From the NCBI RefSeq assembly GCF_040892595.1, contig NZ_JBFRYB010000001.1:682001-746000 (forward strand): 64,000 bases of DNA, given 5' to 3'. Of this stretch, positions 57,068 to 64,000 are shown piece after piece. The DNA is from Zhongshania sp. R06B22. Its GTDB lineage: Bacteria; Pseudomonadota; Gammaproteobacteria; Pseudomonadales; Spongiibacteraceae. Both the position numbers and the translations under genes were made by a program. Position 1 is the stretch's first letter. Each line of letters begins with the position of its first letter. A model generated the notes under the pieces. It ran no database searches. It saw only the letters and a list, made by a program, of their open reading frames with translations, and was not told the DNA's origin.

Positions 57068-58516
57068 TTATTTTTTGATCATGGTCTTTAGGGTCTTATC
57101 GCATTTTTCGCCATAGGGGGGCAGCATGCCACCTAGTTTTTGCAAGTTGATGCTGCTTTGTTTATATACAGCTTTGGCATGACTAAAGGTTTTGAAGCCG
57201 TCGAAGCCGTGGTAGCTGCCCATGCCGCTGGGGCCAATCCCGCCAAAGGGTAAGTCTTCGCAGCTAACGTGGAAGATTACATCGTTAATGGTCACGGCGC
57301 CGGAGACCGTGGAGTCCAGAATGTGGCGCTGTTCCGCGCTGTCTTTGCCGAAATAGTAGAGCGCCAGAGGCCGGGGATTGGCGTTAACGTAGGCGATGCA
57401 GTCATCCACAGTGGTGTAAGTTTTGACACAGATGATGGGGCCAAAGAGCTCTTCTTGCATAACCAGCATGTCATCGCTGGGGTTTATGACCAAGGTGAGC
57501 GGGAGTTTGTGAGTGCCCTTCTGCAGACTGAAATCTTCATTGGCAGGGTTTATCTCGCGAATGTCACCACCTTTCTGGCGGGCATCCTCTATGTAGCTCA
57601 GCAGGCGTCGGTAATGGCGCTCATTGACGACGGAGCTGTAGTCAGGGTTATCCAGCAGATTGGGGAATAAATTGCAGATATAGGTGCTCGCCGCGGTAGT
57701 AAATTCTTCCAATTGATCTTCTGGTACAAAAACATAGTCCGGAGATAAGCAGACCTGGCCAACATTGAGAATTTTACCGGCAAAAATGCGTTCTACGGCG
57801 TCTTGCAGGGGGTAGCTTTTGCTAATAATCACCGGCGATTTACCACCCAATTCCAGGGTGACTGGGGTTAAGTTGTCCGCTGCGGCCCTTAGAATATGAC
57901 GAGCGATACTGGTTGCGCCGGTAAAAATAAGATGGTCGAAGGGCAGTGCCGAAAAGCTAGCACCGACGTCTGGTCCGCCATTGAAGACGGCGACCTCGTC
58001 GCTGGAAAAGTATTTGGCGGCAAGGGTTTCTAGGAGTGCGCCAGTTTGCGGCGTCACTTCTGAACACTTGATCATGGCGCGGTTACCGGCGGCGAGTACG
58101 CCGGCCAGTGGCGCGAATACGGTGTTGAGTGGGAAGTTCCAGGTACCAATAATCCCGATGACGCCTTTGGGTTGATACTCGACTGAGGCCTTGCCGCCCA
58201 TTAAGTTCATGGGGACTGGCGCTTTACGTCGCTCAGTTTTCATCCATTTTTTAAGATGCTTTTTACTGTGTTTCAGGCACTCAATGGTTGCATAGATGTC
58301 AGACATCAGTGACTGATGGCTGCTGCGGTGGCCAAAGTCCAGTGCCAAGGTTTCGACAATCGCCTCGCGATTATCAAAAACCAGATCAACGGCGCGTGAT
58401 AGCCGGTCGATACGGACTTCGGCACTGACAGCGCCCTCTTTGATGCTGAGTGCTCGCTGGCTGTCGAGAGTGGCGCGCATGGCTGAAATCACTGAGTTTT
58501 CGTTGAGGTTAGTCAT
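57068..58516 (-). CDS. calB: Coniferyl aldehyde dehydrogenase
   Basis: 482 residues, aldehyde dehydrogenase superfamily. The Rossmann region GIIGTWNFPLNTV, the catalytic Glu in TLELGGKSP and the catalytic Cys in NVGQVCLSPDYVF are intact. The C-terminal GGIGPSGMGSYHGFDGFKTFSH is typical of the CalB group, which oxidises coniferyl aldehyde to ferulate; fatty or aromatic aldehydes are also possible. Transcribed alone, divergent from the SIMPL gene. Confidence 0.9.
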   Translation of the reverse strand: MTNLNENSVISAMRATLDSQRALSIKEGAVSAEVRIDRLSRAVDLVFDNREAIVETLALDFGHRSSHQSLMSDIYATIECLKHSKKHLKKWMKTERRKAPVPMNLMGGKASVEYQPKGVIGIIGTWNFPLNTVFAPLAGVLAAGNRAMIKCSEVTPQTGALLETLAAKYFSSDEVAVFNGGPDVGASFSALPFDHLIFTGATSIARHILRAAADNLTPVTLELGGKSPVIISKSYPLQDAVERIFAGKILNVGQVCLSPDYVFVPEDQLEEFTTAASTYICNLFPNLLDNPDYSSVVNERHYRRLLSYIEDARQKGGDIREINPANEDFSLQKGTHKLPLTLVINPSDDMLVMQEELFGPIICVKTYTTVDDCIAYVNANPRPLALYYFGKDSAEQRHILDSTVSGAVTINDVIFHVSCEDLPFGGIGPSGMGSYHGFDGFKTFSHAKAVYKQSSINLQKLGGMLPPYGEKCDKTLKTMIKK

Positions 58517-58620
58517 TGTATTCTCCCTGTCGTACTCGTTAATGTTATTGCTGTGGTGTTAAGGGTAAGTGCTGTAGCCGTTATCGGCCAAGCCTGAAAA
58601 AACAAATAAGGAATTTGCGA

Positions 58621-59328
58621 ATGAAAAGTCGGATGGGTATTAATTTTATGCGCAATATTGCGCTTGTCATGTGTACTTTGCTGCCGGTGTTTGCCACAGC
58701 TGCCACCTTGCCGAACGAGCCCCATGTGGTGGTTGCTGCGCGCGGTGAAGTAGAGGCTTTGCCAGATATTGCGCGCCTGCAGCTGCAGATTTCTGAAACC
58801 CGCGCTAGCGCGGTAGATGCCAAGAACACGGTGGATGAACGTACTGCCAGAGTATTGGCCGCAGTGCGCGAGCAGGGAGTGCAGGACACTGATATTCGCG
58901 CCTCGCAGATTCGCATTTATCCCGACTACGAATGGCAAGATGGCAAGCGTTTGCTGCGTGGTCAGCGAGTGGAGCGCAGTGTTGACCTGACTTTGAATGA
59001 TTTGAGTCGCTACGGCGCGGTGCTTGATGGTTTGGTTCGGGCGGGAATCACTGAGTTGGGTAACGTCAGTTTTGATTTGTCCAATCGCGATGCCCTGATG
59101 GCAGAGGCTTTGCAGGCGGCGATGGCTGATGCCAATACCAAGGCGGCGGTCTTGGCAGCAGGCTTTGGACGTCGAGTTGCCGGTGTTTATCACATTGATG
59201 AGGCGACGGCGGGGCCGATTCGTCAAGAGCGCATGCTTATGATGGACGCCAAAATGAGCGCGGCGCCGATGTTGCTGGGTAAAGAAACCGTGAGCGCGAC
59301 TTTGAACGTGGTGTTCTTGCTGAAGTAA
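58621..59328 (+). CDS. SIMPL domain-containing (DUF541) periplasmic protein
   Basis: 235 residues from the ATG at 58621 with AAGGA eight bases upstream. A signal peptide (about 1-29, ending TAA/TLPN) is followed by the SIMPL domain: VVAARGEVEALPDIARLQLQI at its start and ADANTKAAVLAAGFGRRV near the end. BP26/OMP28-like members form periplasmic ring oligomers; the function is unclear, with roles in oxidative stress suggested. A longer frame on the opposite strand is a shadow. Confidence 0.88.
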   Translation: MKSRMGINFMRNIALVMCTLLPVFATAATLPNEPHVVVAARGEVEALPDIARLQLQISETRASAVDAKNTVDERTARVLAAVREQGVQDTDIRASQIRIYPDYEWQDGKRLLRGQRVERSVDLTLNDLSRYGAVLDGLVRAGITELGNVSFDLSNRDALMAEALQAAMADANTKAAVLAAGFGRRVAGVYHIDEATAGPIRQERMLMMDAKMSAAPMLLGKETVSATLNVVFLLK

Positions 59329-59372
59329 TGCTGAACCGGCGGTCGGCCTTGAATTGTTTAAAGGCCGTCCAT

Positions 59373-59398
59373 AAAAAAAGCACCCATAAAATGGGTGC
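59373..59398 (-). terminator. Terminator downstream of the DUF2889 gene
   Basis: The 8-bp stem GCACCCAT / ATGGGTGC with a three-base loop is followed on the minus strand by seven T residues. It lies about 130 bases past the stop of the gene at 59529. Confidence 0.8.
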
Positions 59399-59528
59399 CA
59401 AGCGGGGGTGCTACTATGGAGACCCTTGGTGAGGGGGTTAGTCATTGACAGTGAAGTTAGACTACTCGTAATAGCGCCGCGAAAATATTCGTAATTATGC
59501 GTACGCATGTGACTTCTTGCGAAGTGGC

Positions 59529-60314
59529 TCATCTCAATGTTGGCTCAGCGAAAGTAAGCAGTTGCGCTGGGGTGTCACTAAAGTCGCGAGTGCTGCCGGC
59601 GGTGCGTCTGGCGACCTCGATTTGCGGTGAGCTGTAGCTAAAGCAGACGCCCAGCATCACATCGCTGTGTTCAAGGGCAGAATCGCCAGCTTGGGCGTCA
59701 ATGTTATAGCGCCGGGCACTGGATACAAAGTAGCCTTTTTGCAGCGCAAATGCTGCCTCTTTGGCATCTCCACTAAAGGCCTCGTTCGCCCATTTGCTAA
59801 AACCTTTGTATAGCACCTTGCCCGCCAGGGCTGCGGGCTCTTGGATCCCCCAGTTTAGGGTTTGCCAGCTATGAATTAACTCGCCGTTGGCAAATATCTC
59901 CGCACATACGGCTTCGTCAGTGGGCTGGTCCTCGATGCAAATGTCGTATAGCCACTCTGTTTCTTTCCGGCTGGCATGACGAATAGCCATAAGTGCTAAA
60001 TCTAGCAGGTGGGTGCAATTACCGCCGGTGTCGACCTGTGGAATAAGTTCTTGGATATCGTCACACAGTGCTAGGCCGATAAGCTTGCGAATAGGCTTTA
60101 CAGCGCCGGGGCAGGTGTCAAAGGGGATGCGGATGACCTCGCTTTGAATGTCGGTGACGTGTGCGCCATCGTGGGTGATTGTGCAGCGAAATGCGTGATT
60201 GGTATCCTCAAGCTCGCTAAAAACGGAGTTGCCGGTGGTCGATAAACGGATACGGCGTCGATAGCGACCTTGACCGTAATTCGGGTTTTCGGGGTAGTCT
60301 GTTGCCGCTGGCAT
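59529..60314 (-). CDS. DUF2889 domain-containing protein
   Basis: 261 residues from the Met at 60314, which has GGAGG six bases upstream; a start five codons earlier lacks one. The N-terminal YRRRIRLSTTGNSVFSELED and the LLDLALMAIRH segment match DUF2889, a family often found near acyl-CoA or steroid-type catabolic genes. No signal peptide or membrane segment. The function is unknown. Its divergent promoter region contains tandem operator-like repeats. Confidence 0.85.
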   Translation of the reverse strand: MPAATDYPENPNYGQGRYRRRIRLSTTGNSVFSELEDTNHAFRCTITHDGAHVTDIQSEVIRIPFDTCPGAVKPIRKLIGLALCDDIQELIPQVDTGGNCTHLLDLALMAIRHASRKETEWLYDICIEDQPTDEAVCAEIFANGELIHSWQTLNWGIQEPAALAGKVLYKGFSKWANEAFSGDAKEAAFALQKGYFVSSARRYNIDAQAGDSALEHSDVMLGVCFSYSSPQIEVARRTAGSTRDFSDTPAQLLTFAEPTLR

Positions 60315-60365
60315 ACGTGTCCTCCACAATAAGATACGATATTAGCGTCTTAGTGACTAAAGAGA

Positions 60366-60402
60366 GTGACCGTTGCGGTCTATTTCAGTGACGGTTTCGG
60401 TC
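60366..60402. promoter_or_regulatory. Tandem operator-like direct repeats
   Basis: GTGACCGTTGCGGTC (60366-60380) and GTGACGGTTTCGGTC (60388-60402) match at 13 of 15 positions. They start 22 bases apart, about two helical turns, in the divergent region between the DUF2889 and DUF4345 genes. Each half also has GACCG/CGGTC dyad character. A dimeric repressor such as a TetR-family protein is a reasonable guess. Confidence 0.5.
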
Positions 60403-60448
60403 ATCTCGATATCGTTAAATAACATTACAAAGTGAGGTAGTGGCTTTC

Positions 60449-60829
60449 ATGGCGATATTTTTAATCTATTTGATGTTGTCTTGGTGGGGCATAGGCGCAT
60501 GGCTGCTATTCGATCCCGCTGCCCTAGAAGCTTATGCGGGGGTGGCAGCATTAACCCCGACTGGCCTAACAGAATTGCGGGCGATGTACGGCGGTATGGA
60601 ATTAGCCATCGGTAGCGCGACTTTACTGGCTTTGTTGCGTCCCTACTGGCGCTGCCATGTTTTGTTTTTAAATGGCGTTATTCTCGGCGGTATTGCTGCT
60701 GGTCGCTTGGTGGGAGTTGCCCTGGACGGTAATATATCGGTATATACCTTAGCAGTGTTGACCTTTGAGTTGAGCGCGGTGGCGATATGCTTGCTCCTAG
60801 CTCGTGGATTGCAGCGAAGCGGAGAATAA
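60449..60829 (+). CDS. Small membrane protein, DUF4345-like
   Basis: 126 residues from the ATG at 60449; a GTG three codons upstream is too close to the GAGG ribosome site. Four hydrophobic segments and the motif LTELRAMYGGMELAIG fit DUF4345. The function is unknown. The DUF4126 gene follows five bases after its stop, so the two are cotranscribed. Confidence 0.75.
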   Translation: MAIFLIYLMLSWWGIGAWLLFDPAALEAYAGVAALTPTGLTELRAMYGGMELAIGSATLLALLRPYWRCHVLFLNGVILGGIAAGRLVGVALDGNISVYTLAVLTFELSAVAICLLLARGLQRSGE

Positions 60830-60833
60830 GACA

Positions 60834-61640
60834 GTGGAAGAATATCAGCAGCTAATTGGGGTTATCTCCCTAACGATGGGGGTGGCATGGGCGAGTGGTC
60901 TTAATCTCTATGCTGCCATTCTGGTGTTAGGTTTTGCTGGCTCTACCGGCGGTATTGAACTTCCGGAAAATTTGCAGATTGTGCAGGACCCGGCGGTGAT
61001 GTTGGCTGCAGGATTGATGTACGCGGTGGAATTTTTCGCCGACAAAATACCTGGCGTCGATACCGGTTGGGATGCCTTGCATACCTTTATCCGGATTCCG
61101 GCTGGCGCCTTGCTCGCTGCCAATACGGTCGGTGATGTTACCCCCGCACTGCAGCTTGCGGCAGGTATCGTTGGTGGCTCGGTCACATCGGTAACGCATG
61201 CGGCCAAGGCCAGTACGCGAGTGCTAATTAATACTTCTCCGGAGCCGGTTAGTAATTGGCTGGCGTCCATCTCTGAAGACGTCGCGGTTTTTGGTGGCCT
61301 ATGGTTGGCGCTAAATCACCCGGTGTTGTTCTTGATCGGTTTTATTGCATTCCTATTTTTGCTTATTTGGCTATTGCCAAAACTGTGGCGGGGGATTGCG
61401 CGAATTTTTCGCAAGATTGGCCAGTGGCTGGGCTTGACGGATGAGACCCGCGAGGCAATAGAAGATCCTTCTGCGCTTAAGGGCGCGGCGCTGCACCCAG
61501 AGTCGACAGCAGCGTCATCAAGTCAGTCGCTGGTGGATGCGCTTCAGGGACTGGACACTATGCATAAGTCTGGTGCCCTGAGCGATATGGAATTTGAGCA
61601 GGCGAAAGCGTCGGTGATTGCAAAACATGAGTTGGCATAG
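60834..61640 (+). CDS. DUF4126 membrane protein with SHOCT-like tail
   Basis: 268 residues from a GTG at 60834 with GGAG nine bases upstream. Residues 8-190 hold about five to six hydrophobic segments with ASGLNLYAAILVLGF, FFADKIPGVDTGWDALHTFIR and GGSVTSVTHAAKAS, which are DUF4126 hallmarks. The C-terminal LDTMHKSGALSDMEFEQAKA resembles a SHOCT oligomerisation motif, separated by an Ala/Ser-rich linker. The function is unknown. Confidence 0.85.
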   Translation: MEEYQQLIGVISLTMGVAWASGLNLYAAILVLGFAGSTGGIELPENLQIVQDPAVMLAAGLMYAVEFFADKIPGVDTGWDALHTFIRIPAGALLAANTVGDVTPALQLAAGIVGGSVTSVTHAAKASTRVLINTSPEPVSNWLASISEDVAVFGGLWLALNHPVLFLIGFIAFLFLLIWLLPKLWRGIARIFRKIGQWLGLTDETREAIEDPSALKGAALHPESTAASSSQSLVDALQGLDTMHKSGALSDMEFEQAKASVIAKHELA

Positions 61641-61647
61641 CGGGTTA

Positions 61648-61669
61648 TTTTGTGATTATGGTCACAAAA
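61648..61669. promoter_or_regulatory. CRP/Vfr-like binding site
   Basis: TTTTGTGA-N6-TCACAAAA is a perfect 8-bp palindrome that contains the core TGTGA-N6-TCACA of CRP-family sites. It lies about 190 bases upstream of the OmpA-family gene and just past the DUF4126 stop. No crp/vfr gene is in the window. Confidence 0.6.
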
Positions 61670-61682
61670 CACCTTCCTGAAA

Positions 61683-61708
61683 GACGCCCTAGCGTGAAAA
61701 GGGGCGTC
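61683..61708 (+). terminator. Hairpin after the DUF4126 gene
   Basis: GACGCCC / GGGCGTC pair perfectly around a 12-base loop. There is no U-run, so termination would be weak. Confidence 0.45.
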
Positions 61709-61760
61709 ATCGCGAATAAACATCATGCGCTGCTGTAATAAATACGATTTAATCTGTGCG

Positions 61761-61800
61761 GGGCCTGCTCATACTAATATCAAATAGTGTGATCGGGCCC
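61761..61800. repeat. Imperfect 16-bp palindrome sharing a motif with 23607-23624
   Basis: A long imperfect hairpin starts GGGCCTGCTCATACTA and ends TAGTGTGATCGGGCCC, with an eight-base loop. Its left arm matches GGGCCTGTTCACACTAAT at 23607-23624 at 16 of 18 positions, so it is probably one of a dispersed intergenic repeat family. Confidence 0.55.
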
Positions 61801-61860
61801 TCGTTAATTTACACGCTGTATCACGGAGGTGAGGCGGCGTTCAGGGGTCGAGTTGTCTAG

Positions 61861-62730
61861 ATGATGGAACATAAAACAAATTACTCATATATAACCGCAT
61901 TATTCTTAGCCGTGCTGCTTTTTGGCGGGCCGGCTCACGCTGGTTTGTTGCGAGACGTACTGACTCAAACCGGTATTCTTGCCATTGTGACACCGGTGAC
62001 GACAGCGGTGGGAATTGAGCTGGACGATACGATTACGACCTTAGACGGTGTGGTTGACGGCGTCCTTGGCGGTGATGGCGCCGCAACGGACTTGAGCATG
62101 TCGGCACAGGAAAGCAGTAACTTATTGGCCATGGATGCGCCGGTTCTGTCCGTGGTGAGTAATGTTGTGGCAGTGATCTTTGCGCCTGCACCTGCGGACG
62201 ATCAGCCGGCTTTAGTTCCCCTTGTTAACCTAGACCCAGTATTTGTGGTGGGACAAATTCAGACCAAAGCATATCGCTGCAGTGATGGCGATGGCGATGG
62301 TGTTTGTGATCAAGATGACCAGTGTTTAAAAACCCCGGCAGGGATCAAAGTGCTCGGCAACGGATGTTATCTCGACGGTCCCCGCGGAGTGGCGCTAGAG
62401 GGGGTTTATTTTGCCAACGACAGCCAAGAGTTGAGTGTGATGGCGCAGCAAGTTCTTCGCAATGTTGCCGAGGTGATTCGACAGTCGTCGGCGAATCTTA
62501 TTGAGGTCGGCGGCTTTACCGATAATGTCGGTAACGCAGATTATAATTTGCGTTTATCGGCGGCGCGGGCAATGGCTGTCCGTGATTATTTATACAGTCT
62601 CGGCATTGAGCGATCGCGCCTGCAGGTCAAAGGCTACGGTGAAAACTCGCCAAGAGCCGAAAACACCAGCGCAGAAGGGCGTGCTAAGAATCGCCGAGTA
62701 GAATTAAAAATAGTAGAGCGCGACCAATAA
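61861..62730 (+). CDS. OmpA-family protein with a thrombospondin type 3-like repeat
   Basis: 289 residues. A signal peptide (about 1-28, ending AHA) is followed by a low-complexity Val/Asp-rich region and a calcium-binding type 3 repeat (DGDGDGVCDQDDQC, about 143-156). The C-terminal OmpA peptidoglycan-binding domain (about 180-285) has VGGFTDNVGNADYNLRLSAAR and KNRRVELKI. It anchors an envelope structure to peptidoglycan. The TPS transporter gene follows after about 60 bases on the same strand, so the two may work together. Confidence 0.9.
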   Translation: MMEHKTNYSYITALFLAVLLFGGPAHAGLLRDVLTQTGILAIVTPVTTAVGIELDDTITTLDGVVDGVLGGDGAATDLSMSAQESSNLLAMDAPVLSVVSNVVAVIFAPAPADDQPALVPLVNLDPVFVVGQIQTKAYRCSDGDGDGVCDQDDQCLKTPAGIKVLGNGCYLDGPRGVALEGVYFANDSQELSVMAQQVLRNVAEVIRQSSANLIEVGGFTDNVGNADYNLRLSAARAMAVRDYLYSLGIERSRLQVKGYGENSPRAENTSAEGRAKNRRVELKIVERDQ

Positions 62731-62792
62731 TAGCGAATCATGATGTGGCGCGTTCTGTCGCGTCGCAGTCTAAATGTATTAGGAGAATATGA

Positions 62793-64000
62793 ATGGCAAT
62801 TGATCTGCCTCCCGTCATGCCGCCGCAATTGGCGACCCATACTCAGATTGAGGCCGCAGCCCAGACTAATGCCGAAGCGATCACCGCAGTTGTGGCCGGC
62901 ATTACAATGCGCGTTGTGGGTAATAAATATTTATCTCCGACTCAGATTACAGCGATATTAGCGGCGGCAGAAACGCCCTCTGCGGCGATCACGGCATTAA
63001 CGCGACGTTATTACAATGCGGGTTATTTGCTGGTGAGTGTCAGTTACTTTCGTGTTGATGACACCGTTACCGTTTTAGTGAACCAGTCCACGGTAAAAGG
63101 GATGCGCGGCAATGCGGCGATTACAGCGCACTTCGACGGGCTTATTGGCGACCCCGATTTAAGTTTGGCCGAATTTGATCGCGCTCGCGTTCTGGCAGAT
63201 TTACAGGCGCAGCGAGCTGGCCTAGCGTATAGCATTGCGTATGAGCAGCACTACGATAATCAGGTCATTCTCGATTTTCGTGAAGTGCCAGTTGAGGATG
63301 TCGACGCCACTGATGTGGTGCTGGAAATGAACAATAAGGGCAGCCGTTTTCTTGGCCGTTACTTTGGTTTGGCTGGCCTGCGGCATCGCTTTGATAGCGG
63401 CACCGAAGCGAGCTTAGCTTATAAAACTATATTCGAAGATTTGGGTGAGGCGGGTGACGGCGAAGGCTATGAACAGCTTGATATTAGTATTGAGCACCCG
63501 TTCACCTTTGGTTTGTATGGTGTAGATGCCACACGTATTCAATACCAACGTCAGCCAAGGGTAGCGACTACCGGGGGTGGTGGGCTTGGCTTTTGCTTGC
63601 CACCATTAATTGCTTGCACGCCTGCTGCCGGCGGGACGGTGGTAAATCTTGATGCTGAAATCGACATTGTCACCCTGTCTGGTGAGCAGGTGTTGTATAG
63701 CAATCCCGTTCGGCGCTGGTCGGTGTTTGAGCGTCTTGAGTATGTTAATTCCGAGATTCAATCTGACGTGCAATCCCAGCCCTTGCTAGATGAGTCATAT
63801 CAAACCATCGAGTTAGGCGCTAAGTATTCAGTTCGGGGTGCACTGGCAGATGCGCCCTCTTACTTTAAAGCACAGTTATCAGTCAGGGCAGGTTTTGGTG
63901 ATGGCGGTAGCTTAGAAAGTGATAGCAGCGATGGGGTTGGGGTAGGCCAGCGATCGGCAGAATTTTTCATGCTGCGCCCAAAGCTGGGCTATAAATTTGC
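62793..64000 (+). CDS. Two-partner secretion outer-membrane transporter, ShlB/FhaC-like (partial)
   Basis: The frame is open from the ATG at 62793 (AGGAG seven bases upstream) to the right edge, about 402 residues. Residues about 35-160 look like POTRA domains (VVGNKYLSPTQITAILAAAE, then LTRRYYNAGYLLVSVSYFRV, then the FhaC-like LSLAEFDRARVLADLQAQ). A beta-barrel with alternating strands follows (GRYFGLAGLRHRFDSGTEASL). FhaC-type proteins thread a large TpsA exoprotein across the outer membrane. The chosen start shows no signal peptide, and a TGA lies in frame just upstream. The partner exoprotein would be beyond the window. Confidence 0.75.
   Translation, partial: MAIDLPPVMPPQLATHTQIEAAAQTNAEAITAVVAGITMRVVGNKYLSPTQITAILAAAETPSAAITALTRRYYNAGYLLVSVSYFRVDDTVTVLVNQSTVKGMRGNAAITAHFDGLIGDPDLSLAEFDRARVLADLQAQRAGLAYSIAYEQHYDNQVILDFREVPVEDVDATDVVLEMNNKGSRFLGRYFGLAGLRHRFDSGTEASLAYKTIFEDLGEAGDGEGYEQLDISIEHPFTFGLYGVDATRIQYQRQPRVATTGGGGLGFCLPPLIACTPAAGGTVVNLDAEIDIVTLSGEQVLYSNPVRRWSVFERLEYVNSEIQSDVQSQPLLDESYQTIELGAKYSVRGALADAPSYFKAQLSVRAGFGDGGSLESDSSDGVGVGQRSAEFFMLRPKLGYKF

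Noticed and set aside
58513-59532. 339-codon open frame on the minus strand over the SIMPL gene
   Set aside because: Its product is rich in His, Gln, Arg and Thr with no domain logic, while the plus strand has a signal peptide, a ribosome site and a recognised SIMPL domain.

Overview
The window looks like a chromosomal stretch of a marine gammaproteobacterium, with roughly balanced base composition and dense genes. The mix of SecB, AceK, OxyR-AhpCF, NtrBC, a large Pseudomonas/Acinetobacter-type isocitrate lyase, coniferyl aldehyde dehydrogenase and glucosylglycerate enzymes suggests the Spongiibacteraceae/Cellvibrionales area (Zhongshania-like). That placement is an impression from gene content, not a computed result.

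Layout. 1-4755: cell-division hydrolase activator EnvC, phosphoglycerate mutase GpmI, then rhodanese, glutaredoxin 3, SecB and TrmL. 4756-6256: a gene-free block with three copies of a long hairpin-rich repeat. 6257-10999: nitrogen control (ntrC, ntrB, a DUF4124 gene, glnA) with a recognisable sigma-54 promoter and NtrC box ahead of ntrB. 11329-19337: housekeeping genes (thiI, thioesterase, Na+-symporter, typA, prolyl aminopeptidase, dtd, a small outer-membrane barrel). 19403-29065: glyoxylate-bypass neighbourhood (aceK, an LLM oxidoreductase, rraA, a possible ADP-ribosyltransferase-fold protein, aceA, divergent glcB and a LysR regulator). 29290-34856: an SlyD-like isomerase and then a four-gene set that can form a closed glucosylglycerate cycle (glycerate kinase, phosphatase, GpgS-type synthase, GH13_18 phosphorylase). 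35046-38882: DUF1993 gene and the oxyR / ahpC-ahpF peroxide module with an OxyR site in the divergent promoter.

39374-50990 is a defence island. It begins with a Fic protein coupled to the wreck of a type I methylase gene. An intact type I restriction-modification system (hsdR, hsdS, hsdM) follows, in which three genes of an ABC three-component (ABC-3C) conflict system sit between hsdS and hsdM. The cassette carries scars at both ends: an extra 11-codon copy of the hsdR 3' end and an extra 22-codon copy of the hsdM 5' end, each differing from the intact copy only at synonymous positions. hsdS has a GIY-YIG nuclease domain inserted in frame between its two recognition halves, next to a palindrome, and hsdR carries a palindromic repeat in frame. 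This is the most unusual part of the window.

51284-64000: a DUF6010 membrane protein, a large DUF6351 lipoprotein, the rimB-rimK-M14 peptidase operon, coniferyl aldehyde dehydrogenase, SIMPL-domain, DUF2889, DUF4345 and DUF4126 proteins, an OmpA-family protein with a CRP-like site well upstream, and the start of a two-partner-secretion outer-membrane transporter that runs off the right edge. No tRNA, rRNA, CRISPR array or complete insertion sequence was seen.
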